A stretch of DNA of 64,000 nt from Candidatus Poribacteria bacterium. Its GTDB lineage: Bacteria; Poribacteria; WGA-4E; WGA-3G. Positions 30,760 to 40,087 of this stretch are shown here, piece by piece. Below the pieces are notes generated by a model, which worked only from the letters and a program-made list of their open reading frames with translations, did not search any database and was not told where the DNA came from. Location of the stretch: positions 1 to 64,000 of the forward strand of contig JAJECK010000136.1 in assembly GCA_022822085.1 (NCBI GenBank), written 5' to 3'. The position numbers were made by a program, and so were the translations under genes. Each line of letters opens with the position of its first letter. The first letter of the stretch is position 1.

Positions 30760-31611
30760 TTACTTCAGTCTATAAAATCTCTCTGCATTGTCGTGAAATA
30801 GTTTATTCAACTCTTCATCTGTACAACCCGCAACTGCAACCTGTAACGTGTGAACCCATTGCTTATATTCCGATGCAAGCGTTGAGACAGGCCAATCACT
30901 ACCATAGATTACCCTATCAAATCCAAAACACGTTATAACGTGGTCAATAAAAGGTTGTAGGTCAGCAGGTGTCCAAGACTCGTGGTCTGCCTCTGTCACC
31001 AACCCAGAAAGTTTACAATAGACATTTGGAAATTCGGCAAGCGTCTTCAGTTCTTGTTTCCAAGGTTCAAACAATTGATTTTTTATGTCAGGTTTACCGA
31101 TATGGTCTAAGATAAACTGGACATGTGGACACTGCTCAACAAGACGAATAGCATTAGCAAGCTGCGGGTGAAAGATACAGATATCAAAACTCAAACCATA
31201 TCGCGCGAGGGTTTTGACACCATCCACAAATTTGGGTTGGATACAAAAATCAACACTTTCACCTTGAATTAGTCTACGGATACCTTTTACAAGATGTTCC
31301 TCAGCCAATTTTTCCACGAAAGGTGCAACTTTCTCACCTTCCTCAAGCGGTGCCCACGCAACAATACCTCTAATACGCGGTTCCGCAGCGACAAGTGAAG
31401 TGACCCACGCAGCCTCTTTTAATCCATCATCTGGATGTGTATCACACTGAACGAAGACAATGGATTCAATTTCCAGATTTTCGTGCGCGGCTGAATAATC
31501 ATCAAGTAGATACGGTCTGTTTAATGCCGGAACCTGCTTAAGCCAAGGATACCTCAGCTGCTTTGGATGCCACAAATGAACATGTGTATCAACAATAGGG
31601 AAATTGTCCAT
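30760..31611 (-). CDS. Amidohydrolase 2 family (TIM-barrel lactonase-like)
   Basis: IVDTHVHLWHPKQLRYPWL, FILDHIGKPD, KLSGLVTE, IYGSDWPVS. Confidence 0.88.
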   Translation of the reverse strand: MDNFPIVDTHVHLWHPKQLRYPWLKQVPALNRPYLLDDYSAAHENLEIESIVFVQCDTHPDDGLKEAAWVTSLVAAEPRIRGIVAWAPLEEGEKVAPFVEKLAEEHLVKGIRRLIQGESVDFCIQPKFVDGVKTLARYGLSFDICIFHPQLANAIRLVEQCPHVQFILDHIGKPDIKNQLFEPWKQELKTLAEFPNVYCKLSGLVTEADHESWTPADLQPFIDHVITCFGFDRVIYGSDWPVSTLASEYKQWVHTLQVAVAGCTDEELNKLFHDNAERFYRLK

Positions 31612-31764
31612 AGTTTTCCTCTATAGTACAAAATATTATTTCCCATGATACTGATTTTATATAAATTAGTCAATCAATTATGATATAACATCAGCGGCAT
31701 TCAGTTTTCCATAGATAACAATATCTTCTATAGATATAGAGACGGTATTCAAGCATGTTGCATA

Positions 31765-31830
31765 GTAGTAGGCACACTCGGTGTGCCGTTATCTTTGGAT
31801 TGCGAACGGCACGCGGAGCGTGCCTGCTAC
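31765..31830. repeat. Imperfect inverted repeat (26 nt arms, 22/26)
   Basis: GTAGTAGGCACACTCGGTGTGCCGTT / AACGGCACGCGGAGCGTGCCTGCTAC; partial copy at 33111-33136. Confidence 0.75.
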
Positions 31831-31913
31831 CATGCATATTAACAATTATTCAGACTTCGTCTTCAAATTTTTGAGATGTGACAGAAAACTGAATGGCTCT
31901 GTCTGAATAAAAC

Positions 31914-32097
31914 GGGTGTGTAAAGTTTTTGGCACTATATGTGTCTAAGAGTGAGTCCATATTTAGTCAATCGTTTGTAGACGCGTTGCACGGCTTCTGT
32001 CCGAGCGAGCTTTGCTCACGACATTGGGGGAACGGTCGCGAGCAAAGCTCGCTCGGACAGAAGAAAAAACGGTTAATGCCAAAAACTTTACATAATC
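31914..32097. mobile_element. MITE-like element, TIR GTAAAGTTTTTGGCA, internal 24 bp perfect palindrome, 9 bp TSD-like GAATAAAAC
   Basis: TIR 31920-31934/32077-32091; palindrome arms 31994-32017/32040-32063; GAATAAAAC at 31905-31913 and 32098-32106. Confidence 0.75.
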
Positions 32098-32199
32098 GAA
32101 TAAAACATAATTATTGATTATTAAGACATTATAAGATATAATCAAAGTAAAGATAGGAACTACAACGAGCATCTCTTCATATTATAAGGAGTAAAACAG

Positions 32200-32997
32200 A
32201 TGTCAACAAGGTTAACCTTATTTACAATTCTCGGATTATATATGCTTTTTCTTACTATTTCTGTAGCAACCGCCCAATTTCCTGAAGATGGGGTTGTGGG
32301 ATATTGGTCATTTGATGAAGGCACAATCAATGGAAAAAATGTTAAGGATGTTTTAGGTGGAAACGACGGTGAACTTGAAGGAGCTCCAAAACATGTTAAG
32401 GGTAAAGTGGGCAAAGCACTTGAATTTGATGGTCAAAATTTTGTACATATTGCAGGGTCAAAAACCTTAGATGTCAATGGTTCAGAAGCGATGACCGTTG
32501 CTGCTTGGATAAATGGTGATAGTGACAGTCCTGTGGTAGGTGTTGTTGCTGGATGCTGCGGGACCATTGTTGCACAGCGCGACGCAGATAGTTGGGCAAT
32601 TCGATTTGATGGAAGAAATCCTGGTGGTACAGAATTAGAATTTATTATCAATGCAGGAGGCTGGCAAGGTGATGGTGGCTTCGGTATACCTGTATATCCT
32701 AAAGGTGAATGGCATCACATTGTTGGAATCGTTGATGGAAACAAAAAATATATTTACGGTGATGGTAAACTATTGAAAGAGGATAACTTTAACGGTCCAA
32801 TGCAAGCAAAAAGCACTGAACATGAGATTGGTAATGCACTTGATGGAGGATTTGTGGGATTAATTGATGAAGTTGTTATTTACAATAGGGCACTTTCTGC
32901 CAATGAGGTCCAGATGCTATATAGAGCAGAAGGACTCCCAATCGAACCTGGTGGGAAACTTGCAACACGCTGGGGTAATATCAAAAAATCGTATTAA
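32200..32997 (+). CDS. Secreted LamG domain protein
   Basis: Signal peptide; GVVGYWSFDEGTI, AMTVAAWINGD, GLIDEVVIYNRALSANEV; C-terminus GKLATRWGNIKKSY. Confidence 0.85.
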   Translation: MSTRLTLFTILGLYMLFLTISVATAQFPEDGVVGYWSFDEGTINGKNVKDVLGGNDGELEGAPKHVKGKVGKALEFDGQNFVHIAGSKTLDVNGSEAMTVAAWINGDSDSPVVGVVAGCCGTIVAQRDADSWAIRFDGRNPGGTELEFIINAGGWQGDGGFGIPVYPKGEWHHIVGIVDGNKKYIYGDGKLLKEDNFNGPMQAKSTEHEIGNALDGGFVGLIDEVVIYNRALSANEVQMLYRAEGLPIEPGGKLATRWGNIKKSY

Positions 32998-33279
32998 TAC
33001 TCTACCAGTTATACGTTGGTAGAATATAGGTTTCTACCAATGTATAACAAACACAATACTTAACTAAGGGGTGTGCATAAATAACTGCAATGTCAGAAAT
33101 GCGCTTAAAGGTAGTAGGCACACTCCGTGTGCCGTAACTAAAGTGGATGATGCCAGCGTCGTACACGACTACAAACGCACTTGGAGAAATGAAGCAGCTC
33201 CTGAAGTGCCGTCTTATCTGTGTTGATTCACAAATATTTATTCACACCCTCACTTAACATAAGAGAAAACATGTTCTTA

Positions 33280-34098
33280 AATAAACACGTTTTCATCACA
33301 ATTATAATAGGTATTATGTTCTTCTTCGGTTCGAATTCGTCTGCACAAGCACCAAAAGGCGATCTAATCGGATATTGGTCACTGGATGCTCCGTTATTTG
33401 ACGAAAATACCGAAACAGATATCCTCGGTAGACCTTGGACGATGGACGAAGTTGGCAATATATTCACAATATTACGTGGAAATCCTGAAGTTGTCCCCGG
33501 TAAAGTTAGAAAAGCATTTAAGTTTAATGGCGCAAATGCAGTACACCTATCACACGCACAATGGTTAGATTTCAATGGAGTCAATGAGATGAGTGTTGCA
33601 GCATGGATCAAACCTACAAGTGCTAAACCGATCAGAATCGGATTACACAATCATCCTTGCTGTGGCACAATTGTTGGACAACGCGATGCAGGAAGTTGGG
33701 TAATACGGTATGATAGTAGAAATGTAGGCAAAGAGATTAATTTTAGCGTTCAACCCGGATGGCAGGGACATAACACGATCGGTGTCCGCAGCTTTGTAAC
33801 AAATACTTGGCACCATGTAGTGGGTGTCGTTGATAATGACCAATTACTGTTTTATGTTGACGGTAAATTAGAAGATCAAGCACCTTACGAAGGTCCAATG
33901 GAGAGGAATGGTTTAACTGCAGAAATCGGTGGTTCAGTGTCACATGGAGGATTTATAGGTGTCATTGACGAAGTATACCTATACAAAAAAGCCTTATCCT
34001 CAGCAGAAGTCCAGCAAGTTTATAATGCAAAAGGTCTATCTGTAAAACTCCAAGGCAAACTTGCTACACGATGGGGTAAAATTAAAATGCTCCATTAA
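33280..34098 (+). CDS. Secreted LamG domain protein (start approximate)
   Basis: Signal peptide; LIGYWSLD, EMSVAAWIKP, GVIDEVYLYKKALSSAEV; C-terminus GKLATRWGKIKMLH. Confidence 0.82.
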   Translation, partial: NKHVFITIIIGIMFFFGSNSSAQAPKGDLIGYWSLDAPLFDENTETDILGRPWTMDEVGNIFTILRGNPEVVPGKVRKAFKFNGANAVHLSHAQWLDFNGVNEMSVAAWIKPTSAKPIRIGLHNHPCCGTIVGQRDAGSWVIRYDSRNVGKEINFSVQPGWQGHNTIGVRSFVTNTWHHVVGVVDNDQLLFYVDGKLEDQAPYEGPMERNGLTAEIGGSVSHGGFIGVIDEVYLYKKALSSAEVQQVYNAKGLSVKLQGKLATRWGKIKMLH

Positions 34099-34166
34099 GA
34101 CCATTTATCTGACACAACTATATAGATAGTTGTGTCAGGGCTCAAAAACACAATGACATAAATTGT

Positions 34167-34214
34167 AAAAGAGCATATTCACTAAGGTAAAACCTTAGAA
34201 TATGCTCTTTTTCT
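34167..34214. terminator. Bidirectional intrinsic terminator between convergent LamG genes
   Basis: AAAGAGCATATTC-A-CTAAGGT AAA ACCTTAG-AATATGCTCTTTTTCTT. Confidence 0.8.
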
Positions 34215-34241
34215 TATTAGTTATCTATGTCCAAACACACC

Positions 34242-35030
34242 TTAATAGCGTGCCTTAACGTTACCCCAAGTGGTAGTCATTTTACCTTCAGCTTGAACAG
34301 CCGTTAAGGTAGTTCCAAGACCATCATTCATAAGTGACTTGATGTCAGCTTGTTCTAATGCAACACTGAAAATAGCAACATCGTCAATGAGTGCATTTCC
34401 CAATCTGCCATCACAACAACTATCTCTGCCGATAAATACAGGACCCGTATCAGCATCAAGCGGTGTCTTATTTATATCCATTTCGCTTGCAACTTCGGCA
34501 TCAATATATATCATCCATTTTCCTGATGCACTGTCAAAAGTTGTGGTATACATATGCCATTGGGTTATATTATCTGGTCCAGTTGACATATCGTTCCAAC
34601 CACCAGGTTTATTCCAACATCCTCCATTGCATAATGCCCAAGCTACAACTTTTGTATTTTGATTAGGGTGCACAACAAATGCATTCCGCTTTTCTACAAA
34701 CCAGCCATGTTGATTCCAAGTCTCTGTATTGCTTTTTACCCATATTGAAATTGTAATGGCATCACGTGGATTCTCATGACCTGGCACTTCGACATACGTA
34801 CTTCCATCTAATGCGAGTGCCATGCCAAATGGACCATCTTCCCACTTAGGATTGCCCAGTATAGAGCCATTTAACTCGTTCCCTGATGAATCTCCCGCAA
34901 CTTCACCGTTACCTTCTTCAAACATCCAGGCACCGACAACTGTCTCTGGATCAATCGCAGCATCAATCGAGATCACAAGATAAGCAAGACAAAAACAAAC
35001 AACTATTGACAATACTGTACAGAGTTTCAT
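34242..35030 (-). CDS. Secreted LamG domain protein
   Basis: Signal peptide; VVGAWMFEEGNGEVAGDSSGN, ITISIWVKS, LIDDVAIFSVALEQADI; C-terminus GKMTTTWGNVKARY. Confidence 0.87.
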   Translation of the reverse strand: MKLCTVLSIVVCFCLAYLVISIDAAIDPETVVGAWMFEEGNGEVAGDSSGNELNGSILGNPKWEDGPFGMALALDGSTYVEVPGHENPRDAITISIWVKSNTETWNQHGWFVEKRNAFVVHPNQNTKVVAWALCNGGCWNKPGGWNDMSTGPDNITQWHMYTTTFDSASGKWMIYIDAEVASEMDINKTPLDADTGPVFIGRDSCCDGRLGNALIDDVAIFSVALEQADIKSLMNDGLGTTLTAVQAEGKMTTTWGNVKARY

Positions 35031-35229
35031 GAAAATAATCCTCCAATTTAAAGAAAGAAATTGTAATTAAATAAGTGTACTGAATGCAATAAATTTAGTA
35101 AATTTTGAATAATTCAAATACTATAATATGTAGAAAATAATAGATAGTGTAAATTATTCCAAGATATAGAAATAAAATGAACCATTTAATTTAGTAATAA
35201 AATCTTTAGTTATATTAAGATATAAACAA

Positions 35230-36021
35230 CTAATACCGCGTTTTAACGTTCCCCCATGTGGTTGTCATTTTGCCTTCAACATCTACATCAAGGACTGTGC
35301 CTTCAAGTCCATTTTTCATAAGCGACTTGATATCTGCTTCCTCTAATGCGACATTGAAAATGGCAACTTCGTCAACAATAGCGTTTCCAAATCTACCAGC
35401 ACAACACGTATCATTGCCTATAAAAACAGGACCAGCATCAGCATCCAATGGGGTTTTGTTAATTACCATTTCACTTGCAACCTCGGCATCAATGTAAATG
35501 AACCATTCTCCTGTAGCACTGTCGAATGTTGTCGTATACATGTGCCATTTGGTAATATCATCTGGACCAGTCGATTTATCATTCCAACCACCAGGTTTGT
35601 TCCAACATCCACCATTACATATTGCCCATGCAACATTTTTTGAATTTTGGTTAGGATGCAGAACAAAAGCATTTCGCTTTTCTACAAACCAACCGTGCTG
35701 GTTCCAAGTAGGTGTATTGCTCTTGACCCATATTGAGACTGTTATTTCTTCTTGCGGGTTAGCATGGCCAGGAACTTCAACATAACCAGTCGCACCATCA
35801 AATTCAAGTCCTTTACCAAACTGACCATCCACCCACTTAGTATTTCCTTTCAAAGCACCATCTAAACCATTACCGGAGGAATCTTCCGCTACTTTACCAT
35901 TACCCTCATCAAACAACCAGACACCTACCAGCGTTTCTGGGTCAAATGCAGCTTCACTTGAAAATATTAGTATTACAAACATAAAACACGCGATCATTGA
36001 TAGTGAAAGACCAAATTTCAT
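35230..36021 (-). CDS. Secreted LamG domain protein, close paralog of 34242-35030
   Basis: LVGVWLFDEGNGKVAEDSSGN, ITVSIWVKS, IVDEVAIFNVALEEADI; C-terminus GKMTTTWGNVKTRY. Confidence 0.87.
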   Translation of the reverse strand: MKFGLSLSMIACFMFVILIFSSEAAFDPETLVGVWLFDEGNGKVAEDSSGNGLDGALKGNTKWVDGQFGKGLEFDGATGYVEVPGHANPQEEITVSIWVKSNTPTWNQHGWFVEKRNAFVLHPNQNSKNVAWAICNGGCWNKPGGWNDKSTGPDDITKWHMYTTTFDSATGEWFIYIDAEVASEMVINKTPLDADAGPVFIGNDTCCAGRFGNAIVDEVAIFNVALEEADIKSLMKNGLEGTVLDVDVEGKMTTTWGNVKTRY

Positions 36022-36772
36022 CAAAATTACCTCCATTTATAATTTTATTAATAATATTACATTAGACATTTTACCGATTTAATTCCGGCACTCTGTTACG
36101 AACAGCACGCATCACGCAATGCTGAATGTAACAACAAAAACCCGCGACGATCCAAAATGGACGTGCGGGCACAGCAGCAGTAGAGCTACTAAGGTTTTCA
36201 AAGTTGTTTTGTTGTCTTGTGTTGTTATATTTAAAGGTGACGTGCGGGGGGGGGGGACTCAAAACTGGTGTTAAAACAAAACTATCAAGCAGGGCATAAG
36301 CCCAATCTTCGCGCAGACAATAGATATCTGAAACGTTTATCTCTAAATGATGATTCGTTTGTCGGTTTTTCATTGTCCCAAAAATTTCAAGTCCAAACCC
36401 TAAAATCCGTGATAGCATAATTTCTTATTCACCCACTCGCAAATTTTATTATGACCTTCAAAATGTAACAATGTCAATCTCTTTCTGAAAACGAGTATGT
36501 AGACATTTTGTTATTATTTGTTATTTACCATATCATCTGTTTTTTTTTTTTGTCCGAGGGCTTTGTCAATCCGAAAAATCCGCGTTCTCTGCAATAATTC
36601 GCGCTTCAGACAATCCAAATTATACTAAACTGCCATTTTTTTGTCAATATTTTAGTTAGAGTCGGATGTATAAAGTTATTGTCACCATTCTTTTAGAAAC
36701 GGTATAACATAATTGACAGTGAATTCTATGTGTTTTTCTACCAGTTGCATAAATCATACCTTTGAAAAATCA

Positions 36773-36801
36773 TTGCCTTACAAAGACTAATCTGCTATAA
36801 T
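36773..36801 (+). promoter_or_regulatory. candidate promoter upstream of tsaD
   Basis: TTGCCT, 17 nt spacer, TATAAT. Confidence 0.45.
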
Positions 36802-36843
36802 TGACACAAACTTGAATCTATATGTAATACCAAATTATTACTT

Positions 36844-37866
36844 GTGAAAATACTCGGAATTGATACATCTTGCGACGAAACAGCTGCAGCGATTGTTGAG
36901 GATGGTCGAGAAGTCATCTCAAATGTAGTTGCCTCTCAGATAAAAGCACATCAAGAATATGGTGGTGTTGTGCCTGAGTTAGCATCACGTAAGCACATTG
37001 AAGCGATCAACTACATTGTCAATAAGGCTTTGAAAGAAGCAAACGTCTCATTTTCTGATATTGATGCCATCGCGGTTACTAATCGTCCCGGACTAATCGG
37101 TGCATTACTTGTAGGTGTCGCAGCTGCAAAAAGCCTGGCGTTCTGTCATAATCTACCACTACTCGGTATCAATCACATAGAAGGACATATCTATGCCAAT
37201 TACATGGTGTATGATACATTGACATTCCCGCATATATGCTTGACTGTGTCAGGTGGACACACCCTACTTGTGGAAGTTCAGGAGGGATGGAAATATAAGG
37301 TACTAGGTACAACGCAAGACGATGCTGCGGGTGAAGTCTATGACAAGGTTTCCAAGTATCTCGGACTCGGTTTCCCAGGTGGTAAAATAATTGATGATTT
37401 AGCACAAAAAGGTAATCCTACAGCAATAGATTTTCCCCGTCCTATGCTGCGTAGCGGTGATTATCAATTCAGTTTTAGTGGCATCAAGACCTCAGTCCGT
37501 TATTTTGTCCAGAAAGCAGAACGCGCAGAAAAAATTGCAAATGGAGAAATCACGATTGAAGATATAGCAGCCAGTTTTCAAGCTGCTGTCGTGGAAGTAC
37601 TTGTTGCCAAGACAGTTCATGCAGCCAAAACTACCAATGCACGCACCATTACATTGACAGGTGGTGTGGCAGCGAACAGTCATTTACGTTCTTCCCTTAC
37701 GAGTGCAGCGAAAGATATTGATGCGGAAGTCTACTATCCTCCTATTAACCTTTGTACCGATAACGGTGCAATGATTGCAGGAATCGCCTACGAAAAATAT
37801 CAGCAAGGATTGCGAGATGAACTATCTCTCAACGCCGCAGCAAACGGATCTATCGTTGATGTCTAA
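36844..37866 (+). CDS. tsaD: tRNA N6-adenosine threonylcarbamoyltransferase TsaD (GTG start)
   Basis: MKILGIDTSCDETAAAIVEDG, VPELASRKHIE, NHIEGHIYAN, TLTGGVAANSHLR. Confidence 0.97.
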   Translation: MKILGIDTSCDETAAAIVEDGREVISNVVASQIKAHQEYGGVVPELASRKHIEAINYIVNKALKEANVSFSDIDAIAVTNRPGLIGALLVGVAAAKSLAFCHNLPLLGINHIEGHIYANYMVYDTLTFPHICLTVSGGHTLLVEVQEGWKYKVLGTTQDDAAGEVYDKVSKYLGLGFPGGKIIDDLAQKGNPTAIDFPRPMLRSGDYQFSFSGIKTSVRYFVQKAERAEKIANGEITIEDIAASFQAAVVEVLVAKTVHAAKTTNARTITLTGGVAANSHLRSSLTSAAKDIDAEVYYPPINLCTDNGAMIAGIAYEKYQQGLRDELSLNAAANGSIVDV

Positions 37867-38507
37867 TGGGAGTTTTATACTTGAATTCCGATACACGCGT
37901 TTACGATGCAGTAAATACTCTGAAATCAGGCGGTATCATTGCAATCCCTACCGATACTGTCTACGGAATAGGTGCAGACCCTTTCAACTCTGTTGCAGTC
38001 CAAAAACTATATACGATCAAAGGTAGACCTGAAGACAAACCTATACCCTTAGTCCTCGGATGTGTAGACGATGTTCATAAAGTCTCACAGAACCTTCCAT
38101 CCTTCTTTTTTTACCTTACAGAAAAATATTGGCCTGGTGGATTGACAATCATCGTCAAAGCAAAAGACCTACTGCCACAACTGACTGCAAACGGATCCAC
38201 CGTCGGTTTGCGTATACCAAATCAACCTTTGTTATTGAAAATCCTACAGAAATTTGGGGGCCCCATTGCAATAACCAGTGCAAATCTGTCCGGACAACCT
38301 GCAGCAACATCACCACAAGAATTTGGAGACGAACTATCAGCCAAATTAGATTACATCGTAGATGGTGGACAAACACCCGGTCCCATTCCATCGACAGTAT
38401 ATGATATATCTGTATCACCCCCTCAAGTCCGTAGAGAAGGCGTGATTTCTACTGAAACACTGCATAAGGAGTTGATGTGCTTCAACAAACATTTAAAGAA
38501 ATCCTGA
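37866..38507 (+). CDS. tsaC: L-threonylcarbamoyladenylate synthase (Sua5/YciO/YrdC family)
   Basis: GGIIAIPTDTVYGIGADPFN, KGRPEDKPIPLVLG, YWPGGLTIIVKA, ITSANLSGQPA. Confidence 0.93.
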   Translation: MGVLYLNSDTRVYDAVNTLKSGGIIAIPTDTVYGIGADPFNSVAVQKLYTIKGRPEDKPIPLVLGCVDDVHKVSQNLPSFFFYLTEKYWPGGLTIIVKAKDLLPQLTANGSTVGLRIPNQPLLLKILQKFGGPIAITSANLSGQPAATSPQEFGDELSAKLDYIVDGGQTPGPIPSTVYDISVSPPQVRREGVISTETLHKELMCFNKHLKKS

Positions 38508-39061
38508 AGTTGTTCACAACACCAACTGGACATTGGATTTTACTCGGTTTGGGATGTATTGTTATATTAGCGATTGTTTACCACAGATGGCGACAAATTC
38601 CCAGTTTGACAGTGCAGATAATACAGGATGATACATGGTTTATCAATCGTGATGATAATAACAAGTTGGCAATTGTTATCTCGCTACATCTCATTAACAA
38701 ATCGGGGGCACCTATTCAAATAAATCGATGTAAATTAAGCGGTTATACCCCAAAATCACCACCTGAACGATTATTTTTGGAGGGATACGACAAGACTATA
38801 GAGCTTCCCTACCCAGAATACGATTCTTTTTCTGAAATCGTAGGGAAATCTGAAAATATCAACTCCGCTTATGTTATCAATCCCTATACGGAACAGCGAA
38901 TGTGGGCATATTTTGAATCAGGTATTGTAACATTAACCAATATGCTTCGCACCCCAATTGTCCTAAAAGATGTAAAAAGAAAACGGAAATCTCAACAAGT
39001 TGCAGTGCCACGGAATATGGAACAGATTCAGTTATATCGTGAAGCAGCAACGCGTTGGTAG
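38477..39061 (+). CDS. Hypothetical single-TM protein
   Basis: ORF overlapping the tsaC end; N-terminal TM. Confidence 0.55.
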   Translation: MLQQTFKEILKLFTTPTGHWILLGLGCIVILAIVYHRWRQIPSLTVQIIQDDTWFINRDDNNKLAIVISLHLINKSGAPIQINRCKLSGYTPKSPPERLFLEGYDKTIELPYPEYDSFSEIVGKSENINSAYVINPYTEQRMWAYFESGIVTLTNMLRTPIVLKDVKRKRKSQQVAVPRNMEQIQLYREAATRW

Positions 39062-39195
39062 AGTATCTTCAAAATTAAAATAATCGTCAATTTTATCCCA
39101 TCCCTGCATCACAATCATAACCCAATATTTTCAATTTATTTGCCATTTTCCGTTATGTGTGGTATCCTATATCTTCAAGGAGGATTACGCAACCT

Positions 39196-39954
39196 GTGGC
39201 ATCAATAAATGACATCGAGAACGAATTCATCCGTGAAGAAATTGAAGAATACCTTGAACGGCCTGATGAGATAGAACGTTTTATTGATATGTTCTCACAG
39301 GCAACCCCTGCTATGCAGGACATTTCCGCTGCACTGATTGATGGCGACCATCACACCGTTGACGAACTCACAGAAGAAGCACTTGCTGGGGGCACTGAAG
39401 CTTTAGAAATAATGGATGATGGATTAATTATAGGCATGGGAATTGTCGGCATCAAGTTTCGTGAGAACTTCATCTTTGTTCCAGAAGTCCTTGCGTGTGC
39501 AAGAGCTATGAAAGCAGGAATGGCACACATTGAACCGATCCTTTCCGACTCAGGTATTGAACCTATCGGTACCGTTATAATGGGAACTGTCAAGGGAGAC
39601 CTACATGACATTGGCAAAAACTTATGTATCATGATGCTGCGCGGTGCAGGTTTTGTCGTCCACGATTTAGGAGTAGACACATCCGAAGACGAGTTTATTG
39701 ATGCAGTAGAAGAATACGAAGCACCTATCTTAGGTATGTCTGCTCTGCTCACAACTACAATGCCAAATATGGGCAAAACGATTGACGCATTTATTGATGA
39801 AGACCTGCGTGAAGAAGTGAAAATTATGGTCGGTGGTGCGCCAGTTACGCAGACCTTTGCAGATGATATGGGTGCAGATGGATATGGAAAAGATGCATTA
39901 GCATGTGTCGCATTAGCAAAACAGTTTCTTGAAGAACCTGACGAAGAATGGTAA
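39196..39954 (+). CDS. Corrinoid (B12-binding) methyltransferase protein, MtbC/MtaC-like
   Basis: TVKGDLHDIGKNL cobalamin motif, GLDTSED-like and GGAPVTQTFADDMGADGYGKDA. Confidence 0.92.
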   Translation: MASINDIENEFIREEIEEYLERPDEIERFIDMFSQATPAMQDISAALIDGDHHTVDELTEEALAGGTEALEIMDDGLIIGMGIVGIKFRENFIFVPEVLACARAMKAGMAHIEPILSDSGIEPIGTVIMGTVKGDLHDIGKNLCIMMLRGAGFVVHDLGVDTSEDEFIDAVEEYEAPILGMSALLTTTMPNMGKTIDAFIDEDLREEVKIMVGGAPVTQTFADDMGADGYGKDALACVALAKQFLEEPDEEW

Positions 39955-40087
39955 CGTTTGAAGTTATATTTATAGTAAAATCCGAAAATATGTTCACATT
40001 TCAATTAACAACAATCCCCACACTATCTCCCGCTGGCGAGGTTTCCTAACCTCGCTAATGTACAGGTAATTATGGATTTAACTATAT

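Noticed and set aside
36071-36418. 115 aa minus ORF spanning the G tract
   Set aside because: No family recognised, contains a homopolymer-derived Pro run; not supported as a gene.
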